Both the position numbers and the translations under genes were made by a program. Under the pieces are notes generated by a model. The model was given only the letters and a program-made list of their open reading frames with translations, was not told where the DNA came from and searched no databases. A stretch of DNA of 64,000 nt, taken from positions 62,001 to 126,000 of the forward strand of contig NZ_JPFW01000009.1 in assembly GCF_000722705.1 (NCBI RefSeq), in the 5' to 3' direction. The DNA is from Streptococcus mitis. Lineage in GTDB: Bacteria; Bacillota; Bacilli; Lactobacillales; Streptococcaceae. Of the stretch, positions 16,282 through 27,361 are shown piece after piece. Numbering within the stretch: position 1 is the first letter of the stretch; the number at the start of each line of letters is the position of its first letter.

Positions 16282-17948
16282 CCTTCTCTCCTTTCTTTGT
16301 AAAATGCCGTTAAAGCAAGTGGATCCACGTCGAGCTTCTTAGCCAAGTTGAAGATAGAAGTTTCTTTTAGATTGGCTTTTACTAACAGCTCGGGATTGCT
16401 CAACAGACTAGCTGGATCAGTGTCGGCAATCAATTCTCCATCCACCATGACAAGAGCTCGGTCTGAATAATCCAGCATCAATTGCATATCATGGGTAATC
16501 ATGACAATCGTATGCCCTTTTTGATGCAGTTCTTCGAGAAATTCCATAATCTCAGTATAGTTCTTCTGATCTTGACCTGCTGTCGGTTCATCTAAGAGGA
16601 TAATTTCAGCCCCTAAGACCAAAATCGATGCAATAGTCACACGTTTTTTCTGACCAAATGACAGGGCAGAAATGGGCCAATTACGGAATTCATAGAGGCC
16701 ACAGATTTTCAAGGTTTCATAGACTCTCGTTTCAATTTCCTGCTCGTCCACACCTCGCAAACGAAGTCCTAGAGCCACCTCATCAAAAATCATGTTGGTT
16801 GAAATCATTTGATTAGGATTTTGCAACACATAGCCTACTCGTTCTGCCCGTTCTGCAACAGAATCGCCTTTGATATCCTGACCTTCCCAAAGGTAGCGAC
16901 CTTCCGTCTGAATAAAGCTACTTAAGGCCTTGGCTAGGGTTGATTTGCCAGCACCATTTTTTCCGACAATGGCAATTTTTTCACCCTTTTTAATATCCAA
17001 ATGTAGGGATTTTAAAATCGGTCTATCATCATAAGAAAAGGACACATCCTCTAGTCTAAAAAGCGACTGCAATTCTGGAGTCTCTTTTACCAGTTCCGTC
17101 TGTAGCTGAACCTGCCCTTTCAAGATAGACAAGTTATCCAGATTTGATAATTGTTCTTCCTTTGCTAAATCTACACCCAATTGACGGAGAGTGGTGAGAT
17201 AAAGAGGCTCTCGGATTCCATTTTGGGTCAACAGATCAGTCGCCAATAACTGGTCAGGGCTCCCATTAAAGAGGATACGACCATCGTTTATCAAGACAAT
17301 CCGATCCACAGGTCGATGCAGAACATCCTCCAAACGGTGCTCGATAATAAGGGTCGTCGTCCCCTCCTCCTTATGAATCTGGTCAATCAATTCGATAATG
17401 TCCTGACCTGACTTAGGATCTAGATTGGCGAGTGGCTCATCAAACAAGAGAATCGGACTCTCATCAATCAAAACACCAGCTAGACTAACTCGCTGCTTTT
17501 GTCCACCTGACAAATCCTGAGGGCGCTGATTCAGTAAAGAAAGAAGGTCCAACTTTTCAGCCCATTTATGAACACGACCTTTCATCTCTTCTAGAGTTGT
17601 CACATCATTTTCCAGAGCAAAAGCTAAATCCTCTGCAACGGATAAACCGATAAACTGCCCATCTGTATCCTGCAAAACTGTGCTGACCAGATGAGATTTG
17701 TCATAGATGCTCATATCAAAGGCTGCCTGGCCCTTGATCAAAAATTCTCCAGACATATGACCCTTGTAAATATTGGGAATAATCCCATTCAAACATTGAC
17801 CCAAGGTAGACTTACCTGACCCAGATGGTCCAACAATTAAGACTTTCTCTCCCTTATAAATGGTCAAACCCACCCCTTGCAAGGTCGGTTCTTGTTGTGT
17901 TTCATACTGGAAAGAGAAATCCTTCCACTCAATTATAGCTTCTTTCAT
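16266..17948 (-). CDS. ECF transporter duplicated ATPase (A-A' fusion)
   Basis: 560 residues with two ABC nucleotide-binding domains in one chain. The first has GPSGSGKST (about 40-48), LSGGQKQR and [12 protein letters not shown]. The second has GKNGAGKST (about 328-336), LSFGQKKR and [12 protein letters not shown]. Fused pairs like this serve group I ECF importers with a dedicated T and S subunit. It is followed by the T gene with overlap. The S gene lies 167 bp upstream, beyond a hairpin terminator, so stoichiometry may be set by readthrough or by a separate weak promoter. Confidence 0.92.
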   Translation of the reverse strand: MKEAIIEWKDFSFQYETQQEPTLQGVGLTIYKGEKVLIVGPSGSGKSTLGQCLNGIIPNIYKGHMSGEFLIKGQAAFDMSIYDKSHLVSTVLQDTDGQFIGLSVAEDLAFALENDVTTLEEMKGRVHKWAEKLDLLSLLNQRPQDLSGGQKQRVSLAGVLIDESPILLFDEPLANLDPKSGQDIIELIDQIHKEEGTTTLIIEHRLEDVLHRPVDRIVLINDGRILFNGSPDQLLATDLLTQNGIREPLYLTTLRQLGVDLAKEEQLSNLDNLSILKGQVQLQTELVKETPELQSLFRLEDVSFSYDDRPILKSLHLDIKKGEKIAIVGKNGAGKSTLAKALSSFIQTEGRYLWEGQDIKGDSVAERAERVGYVLQNPNQMISTNMIFDEVALGLRLRGVDEQEIETRVYETLKICGLYEFRNWPISALSFGQKKRVTIASILVLGAEIILLDEPTAGQDQKNYTEIMEFLEELHQKGHTIVMITHDMQLMLDYSDRALVMVDGELIADTDPASLLSNPELLVKANLKETSIFNLAKKLDVDPLALTAFYKERREGCKLN

Positions 17949-18082
17949 CTTACTCTCTTCATTCGCTTCTTAGACTTCTATTTTATCATAAACTAACCCC
18001 TTCTTGCAGACTCTTCTCTTAAAATCTTAGTGGTAAAAAGATTCCTATCCTAGCTTGCTTACCCGACTAGCCTATAAACAGC

Positions 18083-18103
18083 AAAAAGACTGGTTCCCCA
18101 GCC
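18083..18103 (-). terminator. Hairpin terminator between S component and ATPase genes
   Basis: Minus-strand GGCTGG-GGAA-CCAGTC followed by TTTTTGC, 13 bp after the S-component stop. Confidence 0.75.
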
Positions 18104-18115
18104 TTTTCCCTTATG

Positions 18116-18661
18116 TTAATCCTTTTTCAAACTTCCTGAACGAGTCTGCGTACGTGAATAAGCTATCAAAAGAAGAGTTCCTGCGATAGCAATAGTCACA
18201 GCGTTAGCAATACCTGCAACAATCCCTTGGGCAAATACTTTTTCTGCCGCTTCTTGATAAATCACAACATCTCCAAGTGGTGCCAAGACACCCCAAACAA
18301 GAGCATTTGCAATAATCTGAATGAGGTTAAAGAAGACAATATCCTTCAACTCAAAAACACCCTGTGTTACTCGAATGTATTTTCTAAAGAGTCCTACAGC
18401 TAGACCAAAGAGACCGCTAGCAATAATCCAAGTCCACCAAAGACCGTAGCCAGCAAGAGAGTCCTTCACTGCATGCCCAATTAAACCAACAAGTAATCCC
18501 ACTAGAGGGCCAAAAATGATAGACAAGAGGCTCTGTACCGCATACTGAAGCTGGATGCTTGTATTTGGAACAGGTGTCGGAATGCTGATCATCCCGATAA
18601 CAACAAAGAGCGCAGCTCCAACACCGATAGCAACAACTTGTTTAATTGATTGATTTTTCAT
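18116..18661 (-). CDS. UPF0397 family ECF transporter S component
   Basis: 181 residues, six membrane segments. It starts [40 protein letters not shown], characteristic of UPF0397. These proteins are substrate-binding subunits of ECF importers, often genetically linked to a fused ATPase and a CbiQ-like T subunit, as here. The substrate is not established from sequence. The gene follows a SAM hydrolase by 15 bp, suggesting a purine, nucleoside or methionine-cycle link, but this is inference from neighbourhood. Confidence 0.85.
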   Translation of the reverse strand: MKNQSIKQVVAIGVGAALFVVIGMISIPTPVPNTSIQLQYAVQSLLSIIFGPLVGLLVGLIGHAVKDSLAGYGLWWTWIIASGLFGLAVGLFRKYIRVTQGVFELKDIVFFNLIQIIANALVWGVLAPLGDVVIYQEAAEKVFAQGIVAGIANAVTIAIAGTLLLIAYSRTQTRSGSLKKD

Positions 18662-18676
18662 CTATATTCTCCTATT

Positions 18677-19525
18677 TTATGATTCTATTTTCTTTATTTC
18701 AATGGTCCAAGATGAACCGACACCTACATTATAAGCCTTGGCAAAAGAACCTTGGTTGATAGCCAGACCTAAACGATAGAGAGAGTTGATGTAAAGGATG
18801 GGTTGCCCAATTCTCACATCTGCAAATGATTTGCCATAAACAACCTGATTTTGATAGACCAGCATATCTGCATGATAGATAGTCACTTCAAAACGGTCAC
18901 TAAATTCTGGTTCCAGTTTGTAAAATTCTTCTCGCGTGATAGAGGTCCAAAGCGAACCAAAACGCACATCTAGAATATCAATGGCTCCCTTCACCAGATA
19001 ATCTTCAATAATGGTCTCTACAACTGGAAGCTCCACAATATGGTCTACACTGAGCTCAGGCCCTACTTCCTCAAAACTAATGTGACCACTAGCTAGTTTA
19101 GCACCAGTATAGGCATAAACATCACGGCCGTGGAAAGTATAAGAATGCTCTGTATCTTGACGTCTATTGGCTACTTCAGAAATCTCACGAATAGCTACAA
19201 TGCCAACGTGTTTCTTGATAAAAGAAAGCGTCCCATTGTCTGGTGTGACAATGTATTGATTTTTTGCAGTCTTAGCAACCACACTCTTACGTTTCGAGCC
19301 GACACCTGGGTCAACCACTGATACAAAAGTCGTTCCCTCAGGCCAGTAATCCACCGTCTGAAAGAGACGATAGCTCCCCTCAAAAATATTATAAGGCGTG
19401 ATATCGTGCGTCAAGTGATGGATTTTTAAGGTTGGAGACTCTTCTAAAGCCACTCCAATCATAGCCGATACCGCACCATCAACCAGACCAAAGTCTGATT
19501 GTAATACCAGTAAATTATTATTCAT
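18677..19525 (-). CDS. SAM hydrolase/hydroxide adenosyltransferase (DUF62 family)
   Basis: 282 residues. Family motifs are present: QSDFGLVDGAVSAMIG at the start, VSVVDPGVGSKRKSV near 70-85, VTPDNGTL and FHGRDVYAYTGA near 130-140. DUF62 enzymes use water or hydroxide to split S-adenosylmethionine into adenosine and methionine. Related enzymes with a special loop are fluorinases, but nothing here indicates halide use. It is the first gene of an operon with the UPF0397 S component, so it may feed or be fed by that importer. Confidence 0.88.
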   Translation of the reverse strand: MNNNLLVLQSDFGLVDGAVSAMIGVALEESPTLKIHHLTHDITPYNIFEGSYRLFQTVDYWPEGTTFVSVVDPGVGSKRKSVVAKTAKNQYIVTPDNGTLSFIKKHVGIVAIREISEVANRRQDTEHSYTFHGRDVYAYTGAKLASGHISFEEVGPELSVDHIVELPVVETIIEDYLVKGAIDILDVRFGSLWTSITREEFYKLEPEFSDRFEVTIYHADMLVYQNQVVYGKSFADVRIGQPILYINSLYRLGLAINQGSFAKAYNVGVGSSWTIEIKKIES

Positions 19526-19712
19526 TTTGTCTCCTTATATACCCTTTATCATACCATATTTCAGAGGAAGTCGCTAATAGCTATTTCAATTGGTTGGGGT
19601 ATAGTTTTACCTTATAACAAAATTCCATTAAAAGCTCTTGTTATTAGCTAGTAGGTGCATTTTTTCTTGAAAAAAGGTATGATAGTTACATCATGAAAAA
19701 GTAGGTTTTATT

Positions 19713-21062
19713 ATGAAAATTATCCTTGTCGGAGGGGGAAAAGTTGGTTTTGCCCTCTGTCGCTCCTTGGTTGCAGAAAAGCATGATGTTTTGCTGATTG
19801 AGCAAGACGAAGCTGTTCTCAATCATATTGTTAATCGCTTTGATATCATGGGGATTCTTGGTAACGGGGCCGATTTTACCATCCTTGAGCAAGCCAATGT
19901 CCAGGATTGTGATATCTTTATCGCCCTGACTGAGTACGATGAAGTGAACATGATTGCAGCCGTTCTAGCTAAGAAAATGGGGGCTAAAGAAACCATCGTT
20001 CGGGTGCGGAACCCTGAATACTCTAACTCTTATTTCAAAGAAAAGAATATTCTTGGTTTTTCTCTTATCGTTAACCCTGAACTCTTGGCTGCCCGCGCTA
20101 TTGCTAATATCATTGACTTCCCAAATGCTCTCTCTGTCGAACGTTTCTTTGGTGGAAGAGTCAGTTTAATGGAATTCACTGTTAAGTCTTCTAGCGGTCT
20201 TTGCCAAATGCCTATTTCTGATTTTCGGAAAAAATTTGGCAATGTTATTGTCTGCGCGATAGAGAGGGATCATCAAATTATCATTCCAAGTGGTGACATG
20301 ACTGTACAGGATAAAGACAGAATCTTTGTCACTGGTAACCGTGTTGATATGATGCTCTTCCATAATTATTTCAAGTCTCGTGCCGTGAAAAGTCTTCTTA
20401 TTGTTGGAGCTGGTAGAATTGCCTATTATCTACTTGGTATCCTCAAAGATAGTCGTATTGATACCAAAGTCATTGAAATCAATCCCGAAATCGCCAGCTT
20501 CTTTAGTGAGAAATTTCCAAATCTCTATATTGTCCAAGGAGATGGTACCGCAAAAGATATCCTGCTGGAAGAAAGTGCTCAAAACTATGATGCCGTTGCA
20601 ACACTGACAGGGGTTGATGAGGAAAATCTGATTACCTCTATGTTCCTTGACAGCGTAGGTGTACAAAAAAATATCACCAAGGTCAATCGTACCAGTCTTC
20701 TTGAGATTATCAATGCACCTGATTTTTCAAGTATCATCACCCCTAAAAGCATTGCTGTAGACACGATTATGCACTTTATTCGTGGTCGGGTTAATGCCCA
20801 GTATTCAGACCTTCAAGCCATGCACCATCTAGCCAATGGCCAAATCGAAACCCTGCAATTCCACATCAAGGAAGCCAATAAAATGACTGCCAAACCTCTT
20901 TCTCAACTGAAACTGAAAAAAGAGGTTCTTATCGCAGCCATCATTCGAAAGGGCAAGACTATTTTCCCTACTGGGGAGGATATGCTTGAAGTCGGAGACA
21001 AGCTTCTAGTAACGACCTTGTTGCCGAATATCACTAAGATTTATGACTTAATCGCGAGGTAA
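19713..21062 (+). CDS. trkA: Potassium uptake regulator TrkA
   Basis: 449 residues with two Rossmann RCK domains: GGGKVGFALC at residues 6-15 and GAGRIAYYLL near 230. Each is followed by a C-terminal TrkA_C domain (about 135-215 and 365-448). The cytosolic protein binds NAD(H) or ATP and gates the TrkH channel. A -10-like TATGAT lies at 19678-19683. trkH follows after three bases. The plus-strand pair is divergent from the SAM hydrolase operon. Confidence 0.95.
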   Translation: MKIILVGGGKVGFALCRSLVAEKHDVLLIEQDEAVLNHIVNRFDIMGILGNGADFTILEQANVQDCDIFIALTEYDEVNMIAAVLAKKMGAKETIVRVRNPEYSNSYFKEKNILGFSLIVNPELLAARAIANIIDFPNALSVERFFGGRVSLMEFTVKSSSGLCQMPISDFRKKFGNVIVCAIERDHQIIIPSGDMTVQDKDRIFVTGNRVDMMLFHNYFKSRAVKSLLIVGAGRIAYYLLGILKDSRIDTKVIEINPEIASFFSEKFPNLYIVQGDGTAKDILLEESAQNYDAVATLTGVDEENLITSMFLDSVGVQKNITKVNRTSLLEIINAPDFSSIITPKSIAVDTIMHFIRGRVNAQYSDLQAMHHLANGQIETLQFHIKEANKMTAKPLSQLKLKKEVLIAAIIRKGKTIFPTGEDMLEVGDKLLVTTLLPNITKIYDLIAR

Positions 21063-21065
21063 GAG

Positions 21066-22505
21066 ATGAATAAAAGTATGATTCGCTACCTCCTTTCAAA
21101 GTTACTTTTGATTGAAGCTGTTCTTCTTTTGGTTCCTGTAGCTGTCGCTCTCTATTACCGTGAATCGAGCCAAGTCTTTACAGCCCTCTTTTCAACCATA
21201 GGGATTCTCGTATTACTAGGCGGTTCAGGGAGTTTGCAGAAGCCAAAAAATCAACGGATTTATGCCAAGGAGGGAATCTTGATTGTTGCCCTCTGTTGGA
21301 TCCTCTGGTCTTTCTTTGGCGGTCTCCCCTTTGTCTTTGCAGGGCAAATTCCCAGCGTTATTGATGCCTTTTTTGAGATTAGTTCTGGCTTTACAACTAC
21401 CGGAGCTACTATTCTGAACGACGTTTCGGTCCTCAGCCGTTCCCTCCTCTTCTGGCGAAGTTTTACCCACTTGATTGGAGGGATGGGGGTGCTCGTTTTC
21501 GCACTTGCTATTATGGACAATGCCAAAAACAGTCACCTAGAAGTGATGAAAGCTGAGGTTCCTGGTCCCGTCTTTGGTAAGGTTGTATCCAAACTCAAAA
21601 ACACTGCCCAGATTCTCTATCTCCTTTATCTAGCTCTCTTCTCCCTCTTTGTCATCATCTATTATCTAGCTGGCATGCCCCTATTTGATAGTTTTGTCAT
21701 TGCCATGGGAACAGCAGGTACCGGAGGATTTACCGTCTATAACGACGGGATTGCTCACTATGGTAGCTCACTGATTACCTATCTGGTTAGTATCGGAGTT
21801 TTGGTTTTTGGGGTAAATTTCAATCTCTACTACTACCTTATGCTCCGTCGGGTTAAGGCCTTCTTTGGAGATGAAGAACTTCGAGCTTACTTGGTCATTG
21901 TACTGCTTTCTACAGGCTTGATTAGCCTTAATACCCTCTATCTCTACCCAGGATTTTCCAAGAGTTTTGAAATGGCCTTCTTCCAAGTTTCCAATATCAT
22001 TACAACGACTGGTTTTGGTTACGGAGATATTACCAACTGGCCCCTCTTCTCCCAGTTTATCCTTCTCTTCCTCATGGGAATCGGTGGTTCTGCTGGTTCA
22101 ACCGCAGGTGGACTCAAGGTTATTCGAGGCCTTATCCTTTCAAAAATTGCTAAAAATCAGATTTTGTCAATTCTATCACCCCACCGTGTTTTGACCCTCC
22201 ATGTTAATAAAACGGTGATTGACAAAGATACCCAGCATAAGATTCTCAAGTACTTTGTCATCTATTCTATGATTTTGCTAGCGCTTATCTTTATTGTCAG
22301 CCTAGATAGTAATGATTTCCTGGTCGTTACCAGTGCTGTCTTTAGCTGTTTCAATAACATCGGGCCTATCCTAGGAACGACATCTAGTTTCTCAATCTTT
22401 AGTCCTATCTCAAAAATTCTCCTCTCCTTTGCAATGATTGCAGGTCGCTTGGAGATTTACCCAATCCTCCTTCTCTTCATGAAGAGAACCTGGTCCAAGA
22501 GATAA
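21066..22505 (+). CDS. trkH: Potassium uptake channel TrkH
   Basis: 479 residues. Selectivity-filter segments recur four times: TTTGATIL (about 116), GTAGTGGF (about 220), ITTTGFGYGD (about 312) and CFNNIGPILG (about 430). Membrane helices flank each, as in TrkH/KtrB channels. It conducts K+ with TrkA bound on the cytosolic face. A strong terminator follows the stop. Confidence 0.95.
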   Translation: MNKSMIRYLLSKLLLIEAVLLLVPVAVALYYRESSQVFTALFSTIGILVLLGGSGSLQKPKNQRIYAKEGILIVALCWILWSFFGGLPFVFAGQIPSVIDAFFEISSGFTTTGATILNDVSVLSRSLLFWRSFTHLIGGMGVLVFALAIMDNAKNSHLEVMKAEVPGPVFGKVVSKLKNTAQILYLLYLALFSLFVIIYYLAGMPLFDSFVIAMGTAGTGGFTVYNDGIAHYGSSLITYLVSIGVLVFGVNFNLYYYLMLRRVKAFFGDEELRAYLVIVLLSTGLISLNTLYLYPGFSKSFEMAFFQVSNIITTTGFGYGDITNWPLFSQFILLFLMGIGGSAGSTAGGLKVIRGLILSKIAKNQILSILSPHRVLTLHVNKTVIDKDTQHKILKYFVIYSMILLALIFIVSLDSNDFLVVTSAVFSCFNNIGPILGTTSSFSIFSPISKILLSFAMIAGRLEIYPILLLFMKRTWSKR

Positions 22506-22511
22506 AATACA

Positions 22512-22547
22512 ACCACACCTTGTATCTTACAAAGTGTGGTGTTTTTA
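22512..22547 (+). terminator. Terminator after trkH
   Basis: ACCACACCTTG / CAAAGTGTGGT with a GTTTTTATTT tail, seven bases after the stop. Confidence 0.85.
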
Positions 22548-22612
22548 TTTCAGACTACTTCCTCAACTCAACCAACTCTTTTTAAACTAAGTGAGACACT
22601 TCAGAGAATGAC

Positions 22613-22731
22613 TTATACTCTTCGAAAATCTCTTCAAACCGTATCAGCTCTATCTGCAACCTCAAAACAGTGTTTTGAGCAACCTGCGGCTAGCTTCCTA
22701 GTTTGCTCTTTGATTTTTATTGAGTATTAAA
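22613..22731 (-). repeat. BOX element between trkH and pfl
   Basis: It contains the boxA end (complement TATTGAGT... with TTTGCTCTTTG and GGCTAGCTTCC), the CAAAACAGTGTTTTGAGC middle hairpin and the boxC end (ACTCTTCGAAAATCTC). It lies between two convergent transcription units. Confidence 0.88.
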
Positions 22732-22745
22732 GAATTTAAAAGCCC

Positions 22746-22774
22746 CAAAAACCCTCAGTCGTTTGACCGAGGGT
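22746..22774 (-). terminator. Terminator after pfl
   Basis: Minus-strand ACCCTCGGTC-AAAC-GACTGAGGGT followed by TTTTTGG. Confidence 0.88.
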
Positions 22775-22799
22775 TCATTTTCATTATTCAATAACTTGA

Positions 22800-25124
22800 T
22801 TAGCTCAATGCATCCAATGCATCATCCATTGAAAGAACTTCGTGGAAGACACGTTGTGTCAATTCAGTTTTTTGTTCTGGAGTGAGGTATTTAGTGTTTA
22901 CACAGTATCCAGAGATACGTACGATAACGTCTTCTCCTGACATGATCTTTTCGTAAACATCGTTCAAGTCCATAACGTTCAAGTTAACGTGTTGTCCACC
23001 GTTTTCGAAGTAACCATCAAGGATTGTTACCAAGTTATCAACTTGTTCGTCACGAGTCTTACCAAGAGCGCGAGGTGAAACTTGAGTTGTCAATGAGATA
23101 CCATCAGCTGCATAACTGAAGTCAAGGCTAGAAAGTGAGTTCAAGTTTTGCAACCATCCACCTTTAGCTTTGTTAGATGGGTTAGCACCTGGTGAGAAGA
23201 ATTCAAGTTTAGACAAGTTCACAGAACCATCTTCGTTGAGGTATACACCTTTGTGGACTGGTGAGTTACCAGTTTGTTTAGAGTAAGCAACGTTAGATGT
23301 GATTGTCAAAAGTGATACAGTAGCTTCTGCGTCCTTGTAAAGTTTGTGGCTACGTAGACGAGTTGTGTAAGCTTCGATCAACCATTCTGCCAATTCGTTT
23401 GAACGTGGGTCATCTTCACCCCAACGTGGGTATTCACCGATTGTTTCGTAATCGTAGATGTAGCCATTTTCGTCACGGATTGGTTTAACTGTAGCGTATT
23501 TGATAGCTGACAATGTGTCAACAGTGTTAGCAAATCCACAGATACCGAATCCCATGTTCGCACGTTGTTTAGTTGGCAAGAAGGCCATTTGAACAGCTTC
23601 GTAGTTGTACTTATCAGTCATGTAGTGGATGATGTTCAAAGCATCTACGTAAGTGTCAGTCAACCAGTCAAGAGATTTTTCAAAGTTTTCTTTAACTGAT
23701 TCAAATTCAAGAACTTCGTCACGGATTGGTTCGATGTCAAATACTTTGTAGTCTTTGTGAACATCGTCGTAACCACCGTTCAAACCAGTAAGAAGGGCTT
23801 TCAATACGTTTACACGCGCACCGAAGTACTGGATGTTGTGGCGTTGTTCTTCATTTTCTGGGTCAAGTGGAGACACACAGCATGAGATACAACTCATTTC
23901 ACCATATCCGTCTTTAGCCATTGTTGTTACACCTTCGTATTGGATAGAAGAGTGTTTGTGACTCATGTGCATACAGTAGCGACGGAAGTTGTATGGCAAT
24001 TTGTCAGTCCAAAGAACTGTCAAGTTTGGTTCTGGAGAGTTACCGATATTGTCAAGAGTGTTCAAGAAACGGTAGTCCATCTTAGTAACACGGTGACGAC
24101 CGTCGTTACCCATACCAGCCATAGAAGTTGTGATGAATGTTGGGTCACCTGAGTACAATTGGTCATAAGCTTTTGTACGAGCAAATTTAACTGTACGAAG
24201 TTTCATAACGAAATCATCAACGAATTCTTGGATTTCTGATTCAGTAAATGTACCACGAGCAAGGTCACGTTCTGCAAAGATATCAAGTACGATTGGCACA
24301 CGTCCAAGAGATGTTGCAGCACCGTTAATCACACGGCAGACAGCCATGAAGGCAATGTTAACCCATTGGATAGCTTCTTTAGTGTTCATCGCTGGTTTGC
24401 GAACGTCAACACCGTAAAGGTCACCCAAGCGAACAACTTGTTGCAATGCTTGGTATTGAAGGTTGATTTCTTCACGAAGACGGATTGTTTCTTCATCGAT
24501 TTCTTCAATTGCATTCCAGTCGTTTACTTTTTCTTGCATCAAGTAGTCTGCACCATAAAGAGCAAGACGTGCGTAAACACCGATGATACGTCCGCGCGAA
24601 TATGCATCTGGAAGACCAGTTACAGTGTGAGCGTGACGAGCACGACGGATGTTTGAAGTGTAAGCACGGAAGATACCGTCGTTAACTGTTGTTACATATT
24701 TAGTGAAGATTTCGTGAACAGCTGGATCTGGTTCGTATCCATTTTCTTTCAAAGTAGTTTCAGCCATACGGATACCACCTTTTGGCATGAAGTTCAATTT
24801 GAAGAGTTCGTCATTTTGGATACCAAAGATAACTTCGTTTTCTTTATCAATAAATCCTGCTGGAATATCAGCGATAGATGTTGGACGAGTGTCCATTGGG
24901 AAACGAGTTTCTTCGTAGTGAGCCTTAGTTTCTTCTACAATTTTTTTGATGTGTAGTGAACGTTCTGTTGGTCCTGCAAGGAAGCTTTCGTCTCCATCGT
25001 AAGGTGTGTAGTTTGCTTGTACGAAGCGTGATACACTTGCTTTTTCTTTCCAATCTACGCCTTTGAAGCCTTCCCAAGCTTTGTCAAAAATATCTTGTGC
25101 TTCAACAACTGTTTTAACAACCAT
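22800..25124 (-). CDS. pflB: Formate C-acetyltransferase (pyruvate formate-lyase)
   Basis: 774 residues from [17 protein letters not shown] (ATG at 25122-25124, AGAGGA upstream). A longer frame would overlap the operator. The active-site Cys pair is in [11 protein letters not shown] (about residue 410), and the glycyl radical site is in [13 protein letters not shown] near the C-terminus. PFL converts pyruvate and CoA to acetyl-CoA and formate in mixed-acid fermentation. The radical is installed by a separate activase not seen here. It stands alone between terminators. Confidence 0.97.
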   Translation of the reverse strand: MVVKTVVEAQDIFDKAWEGFKGVDWKEKASVSRFVQANYTPYDGDESFLAGPTERSLHIKKIVEETKAHYEETRFPMDTRPTSIADIPAGFIDKENEVIFGIQNDELFKLNFMPKGGIRMAETTLKENGYEPDPAVHEIFTKYVTTVNDGIFRAYTSNIRRARHAHTVTGLPDAYSRGRIIGVYARLALYGADYLMQEKVNDWNAIEEIDEETIRLREEINLQYQALQQVVRLGDLYGVDVRKPAMNTKEAIQWVNIAFMAVCRVINGAATSLGRVPIVLDIFAERDLARGTFTESEIQEFVDDFVMKLRTVKFARTKAYDQLYSGDPTFITTSMAGMGNDGRHRVTKMDYRFLNTLDNIGNSPEPNLTVLWTDKLPYNFRRYCMHMSHKHSSIQYEGVTTMAKDGYGEMSCISCCVSPLDPENEEQRHNIQYFGARVNVLKALLTGLNGGYDDVHKDYKVFDIEPIRDEVLEFESVKENFEKSLDWLTDTYVDALNIIHYMTDKYNYEAVQMAFLPTKQRANMGFGICGFANTVDTLSAIKYATVKPIRDENGYIYDYETIGEYPRWGEDDPRSNELAEWLIEAYTTRLRSHKLYKDAEATVSLLTITSNVAYSKQTGNSPVHKGVYLNEDGSVNLSKLEFFSPGANPSNKAKGGWLQNLNSLSSLDFSYAADGISLTTQVSPRALGKTRDEQVDNLVTILDGYFENGGQHVNLNVMDLNDVYEKIMSGEDVIVRISGYCVNTKYLTPEQKTELTQRVFHEVLSMDDALDALS

Positions 25125-25149
25125 GTTAATGTCCTCTGTTTTCTTTCTA

Positions 25150-25185
25150 GTAACAGTCATCTGTTACATTTATGAAACTAGTATA
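25150..25185 (-). promoter_or_regulatory. pflB promoter and perfect inverted repeat
   Basis: The -10 TATACT lies at 25180-25185, with TTGTTG 18 bp upstream as a possible -35. Just downstream, GTAACAG (25150-25156) and CTGTTAC (25161-25167) form a perfect 7-bp inverted repeat with a 4-bp centre. It covers about +6 to +24, a position where a bound repressor or a hairpin could act. A further GTTACTG occurs between the promoter hexamers. Confidence 0.55.
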
Positions 25186-25361
25186 CCATACAGTAACCGA
25201 TTTCAACAAGCGAAAATTCCTTATTTTTACACTTTCTTTTCTAACACAGACTAATCTCTATACCAAACTGTATTATATTTTTGAAAAAATTAAAGCCTTT
25301 TTTCTTTTTTTCAGAAAAAAGGGTATAATAAAAGAACATAATTGGTAAAAAGGGGCTAGGT

Positions 25362-26423
25362 ATGTTGATTTTTCCTTTGTTAAATGATTTGTCAAGAAAA
25401 ATCATTCATATTGACATGGATGCCTTTTTTGCTGCGGTAGAAATCAGAGATAATCCTAAACTCAAAGGAAAACCTGTCATTATCGGAAGCGATCCTCGGC
25501 AAACAGGTGGGCGTGGTGTCGTTTCTACTTGTAGCTATGAGGCACGAGCTTTTGGTGTCCATTCTGCTATGAGTTCCAAGGAAGCTTATGAACGATGTCC
25601 CCAGGCCGTCTTTATCTCAGGAAATTATGAGAAATACAAGTCTGTGGGACTACAGATTCGAGCTATCTTTAAACGATATACAGATTTGATTGAACCCATG
25701 AGCATTGATGAAGCCTATTTGGATGTAACAGAAAATAAACTCGGTATCAAGTCAGCGGTCAAAATCGCTCGTCTCATTCAAGAGGATATCTGGCAGGAAC
25801 TACACCTGACTGCTTCTGCAGGCGTCTCTTATAACAAATTCTTAGCTAAAATGGCCAGCGATTATAAAAAGCCACACGGTCTGACAGTTATTTTACCTGA
25901 ACAAGCTGAGGATTTTCTCAAACAAATGGATATTTCCAAGTTTCATGTAGTAGGAAAAAAGACGGTAGAACGTCTTCATCAAATGGAAGTTTTTACTGGT
26001 GCTGATCTACTGGAAGTCCCTGAAGTAACTCTGATAGACCGCTTTGGCAGACTGGGCTATGACCTTTATCGAAAGGTTCGTGGTATCCACAATTCCCCCG
26101 TCAAATCCAATCGCATCCGTAAATCAATCGGCAAGGAGAAAACCTATGGGAAGATTCTCCGTGCTGAGGAAGACATCAAAAAAGAGCTGACACTCCTATC
26201 AGAAAAAGTCGCTCTCAATCTCAATCAACAAGAAAAAGCTGGAAAAATTGTCATTCTGAAAATTCGATACGAGGACTTTTCAACTCTTACTAAACGAAAA
26301 AGTCTGGCTCAAAAAACACAGGATGCTAGTCAGATAAGCCAAATAGCCCTACAACTCTATGAAGAGTTAGACGAGAAAGAAAGAGGTGTCCGCCTGTTGG
26401 GGATTACCCTGACTGGATTTTAA
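25362..26423 (+). CDS. dinB: DNA polymerase IV
   Basis: 353 residues, Y-family polymerase. The catalytic palm has [12 protein letters not shown] (about 17-28) and SIDEAYLDV (about 113-121). Finger, thumb and little-finger domains follow to the C-terminus. It carries out error-prone translesion synthesis. A TATAAT at 25324-25329 is the likely -10, though the -35 is poor. The gene ends at a bidirectional terminator shared with uppP. Confidence 0.95.
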   Translation: MLIFPLLNDLSRKIIHIDMDAFFAAVEIRDNPKLKGKPVIIGSDPRQTGGRGVVSTCSYEARAFGVHSAMSSKEAYERCPQAVFISGNYEKYKSVGLQIRAIFKRYTDLIEPMSIDEAYLDVTENKLGIKSAVKIARLIQEDIWQELHLTASAGVSYNKFLAKMASDYKKPHGLTVILPEQAEDFLKQMDISKFHVVGKKTVERLHQMEVFTGADLLEVPEVTLIDRFGRLGYDLYRKVRGIHNSPVKSNRIRKSIGKEKTYGKILRAEEDIKKELTLLSEKVALNLNQQEKAGKIVILKIRYEDFSTLTKRKSLAQKTQDASQISQIALQLYEELDEKERGVRLLGITLTGF

Positions 26424-26451
26424 AACCTTGAAGAGTTGCCCCTTCAAGGTT
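26424..26451. terminator. Bidirectional terminator between dinB and uppP
   Basis: AACCTTGAAG and CTTCAAGGTT form a 10-bp stem with A- and T-runs on the two sides, so it can stop transcripts from both converging genes. Confidence 0.85.
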
Positions 26452-26455
26452 TTTC

Positions 26456-27301
26456 TTATACAAATAAACGAACAAAGCTGTAAAGTAGCAAGATACTACC
26501 AAGTACGATGCGGTATTTACCAAAAAGAGTAAAGTCGTGTTTTTTCACATAGCTTGTCAAGAAACGAATAGCGACCATGCTGACTGCAAAGGCTACTCCC
26601 ATGGCAACCAAGAGCAAGAATAATTGTCCAAAGCTCAAGAGCTGTCCTGCTTTTACAAATTTGAAAATCTTTAAGGCACTAGCTCCAAACATAACAGGAA
26701 TTCCAAGATAGAAGGTAAATTCAGTCACAACAGAACGACTAGTTCCATTTAACAAACCGCCGACAATCGTTGCCCCAGAACGACTAGTTCCTGGTAAAAG
26801 GGCAAGAACTTGGAAGAGTCCGATATAGAAAGCTGTCGTATAAGGAAGCTTGTCCAACTCTGTCACACTTGGCTCGATAGCACGCGCTTTATTGCGCTTT
26901 TCCAAATAGATAAAGGCAATCCCATAGATAATCAACATGAGAGCAACAGAAACCATATTATGGAAGTGGGTATCAAACCAATCATCAAACTTAAAGACAG
27001 CAAGTAAAGGCAAGGTCGCAATCAAGACCTTCAACCATAGTCTCCAAGTCTTACGAACTTCCTGCTTGTCCTTAGTCGGTTTGAAAGGATTGAGTTTATT
27101 AAAGTAAATAACCATAACCGCCAAAATAGCACCCAGCTGAATCACGACATTAAACATGGACATAAAGGTTTCGTTTTGATTTTGGTATTGGATAAATTCT
27201 TCTGCTAAAATCAAGTGCCCTGTACTGGAAATGGGCAACCATTCCGTAATTCCTTCAACAATACCGAAGAAGATAGATTTTAAAATTTCAATAAGATACA
27301 T
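26456..27301 (-). CDS. uppP: Undecaprenyl-diphosphatase (bacitracin resistance)
   Basis: 281 residues, about eight membrane segments. Catalytic motifs are present: [15 protein letters not shown] (15-29) and [10 protein letters not shown] (about 168). The enzyme recycles undecaprenyl pyrophosphate to the phosphate needed for peptidoglycan and wall polymer synthesis. The extended -10 TATGCTATAAT about 25 bp upstream is its promoter. Confidence 0.95.
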   Translation of the reverse strand: MYLIEILKSIFFGIVEGITEWLPISSTGHLILAEEFIQYQNQNETFMSMFNVVIQLGAILAVMVIYFNKLNPFKPTKDKQEVRKTWRLWLKVLIATLPLLAVFKFDDWFDTHFHNMVSVALMLIIYGIAFIYLEKRNKARAIEPSVTELDKLPYTTAFYIGLFQVLALLPGTSRSGATIVGGLLNGTSRSVVTEFTFYLGIPVMFGASALKIFKFVKAGQLLSFGQLFLLLVAMGVAFAVSMVAIRFLTSYVKKHDFTLFGKYRIVLGSILLLYSFVRLFV

Positions 27302-27361
27302 AGATTACTCCTTTTTCTATCTTCCATTATAGCATACTTTTTCAGTCTATGACAGTTCTCT

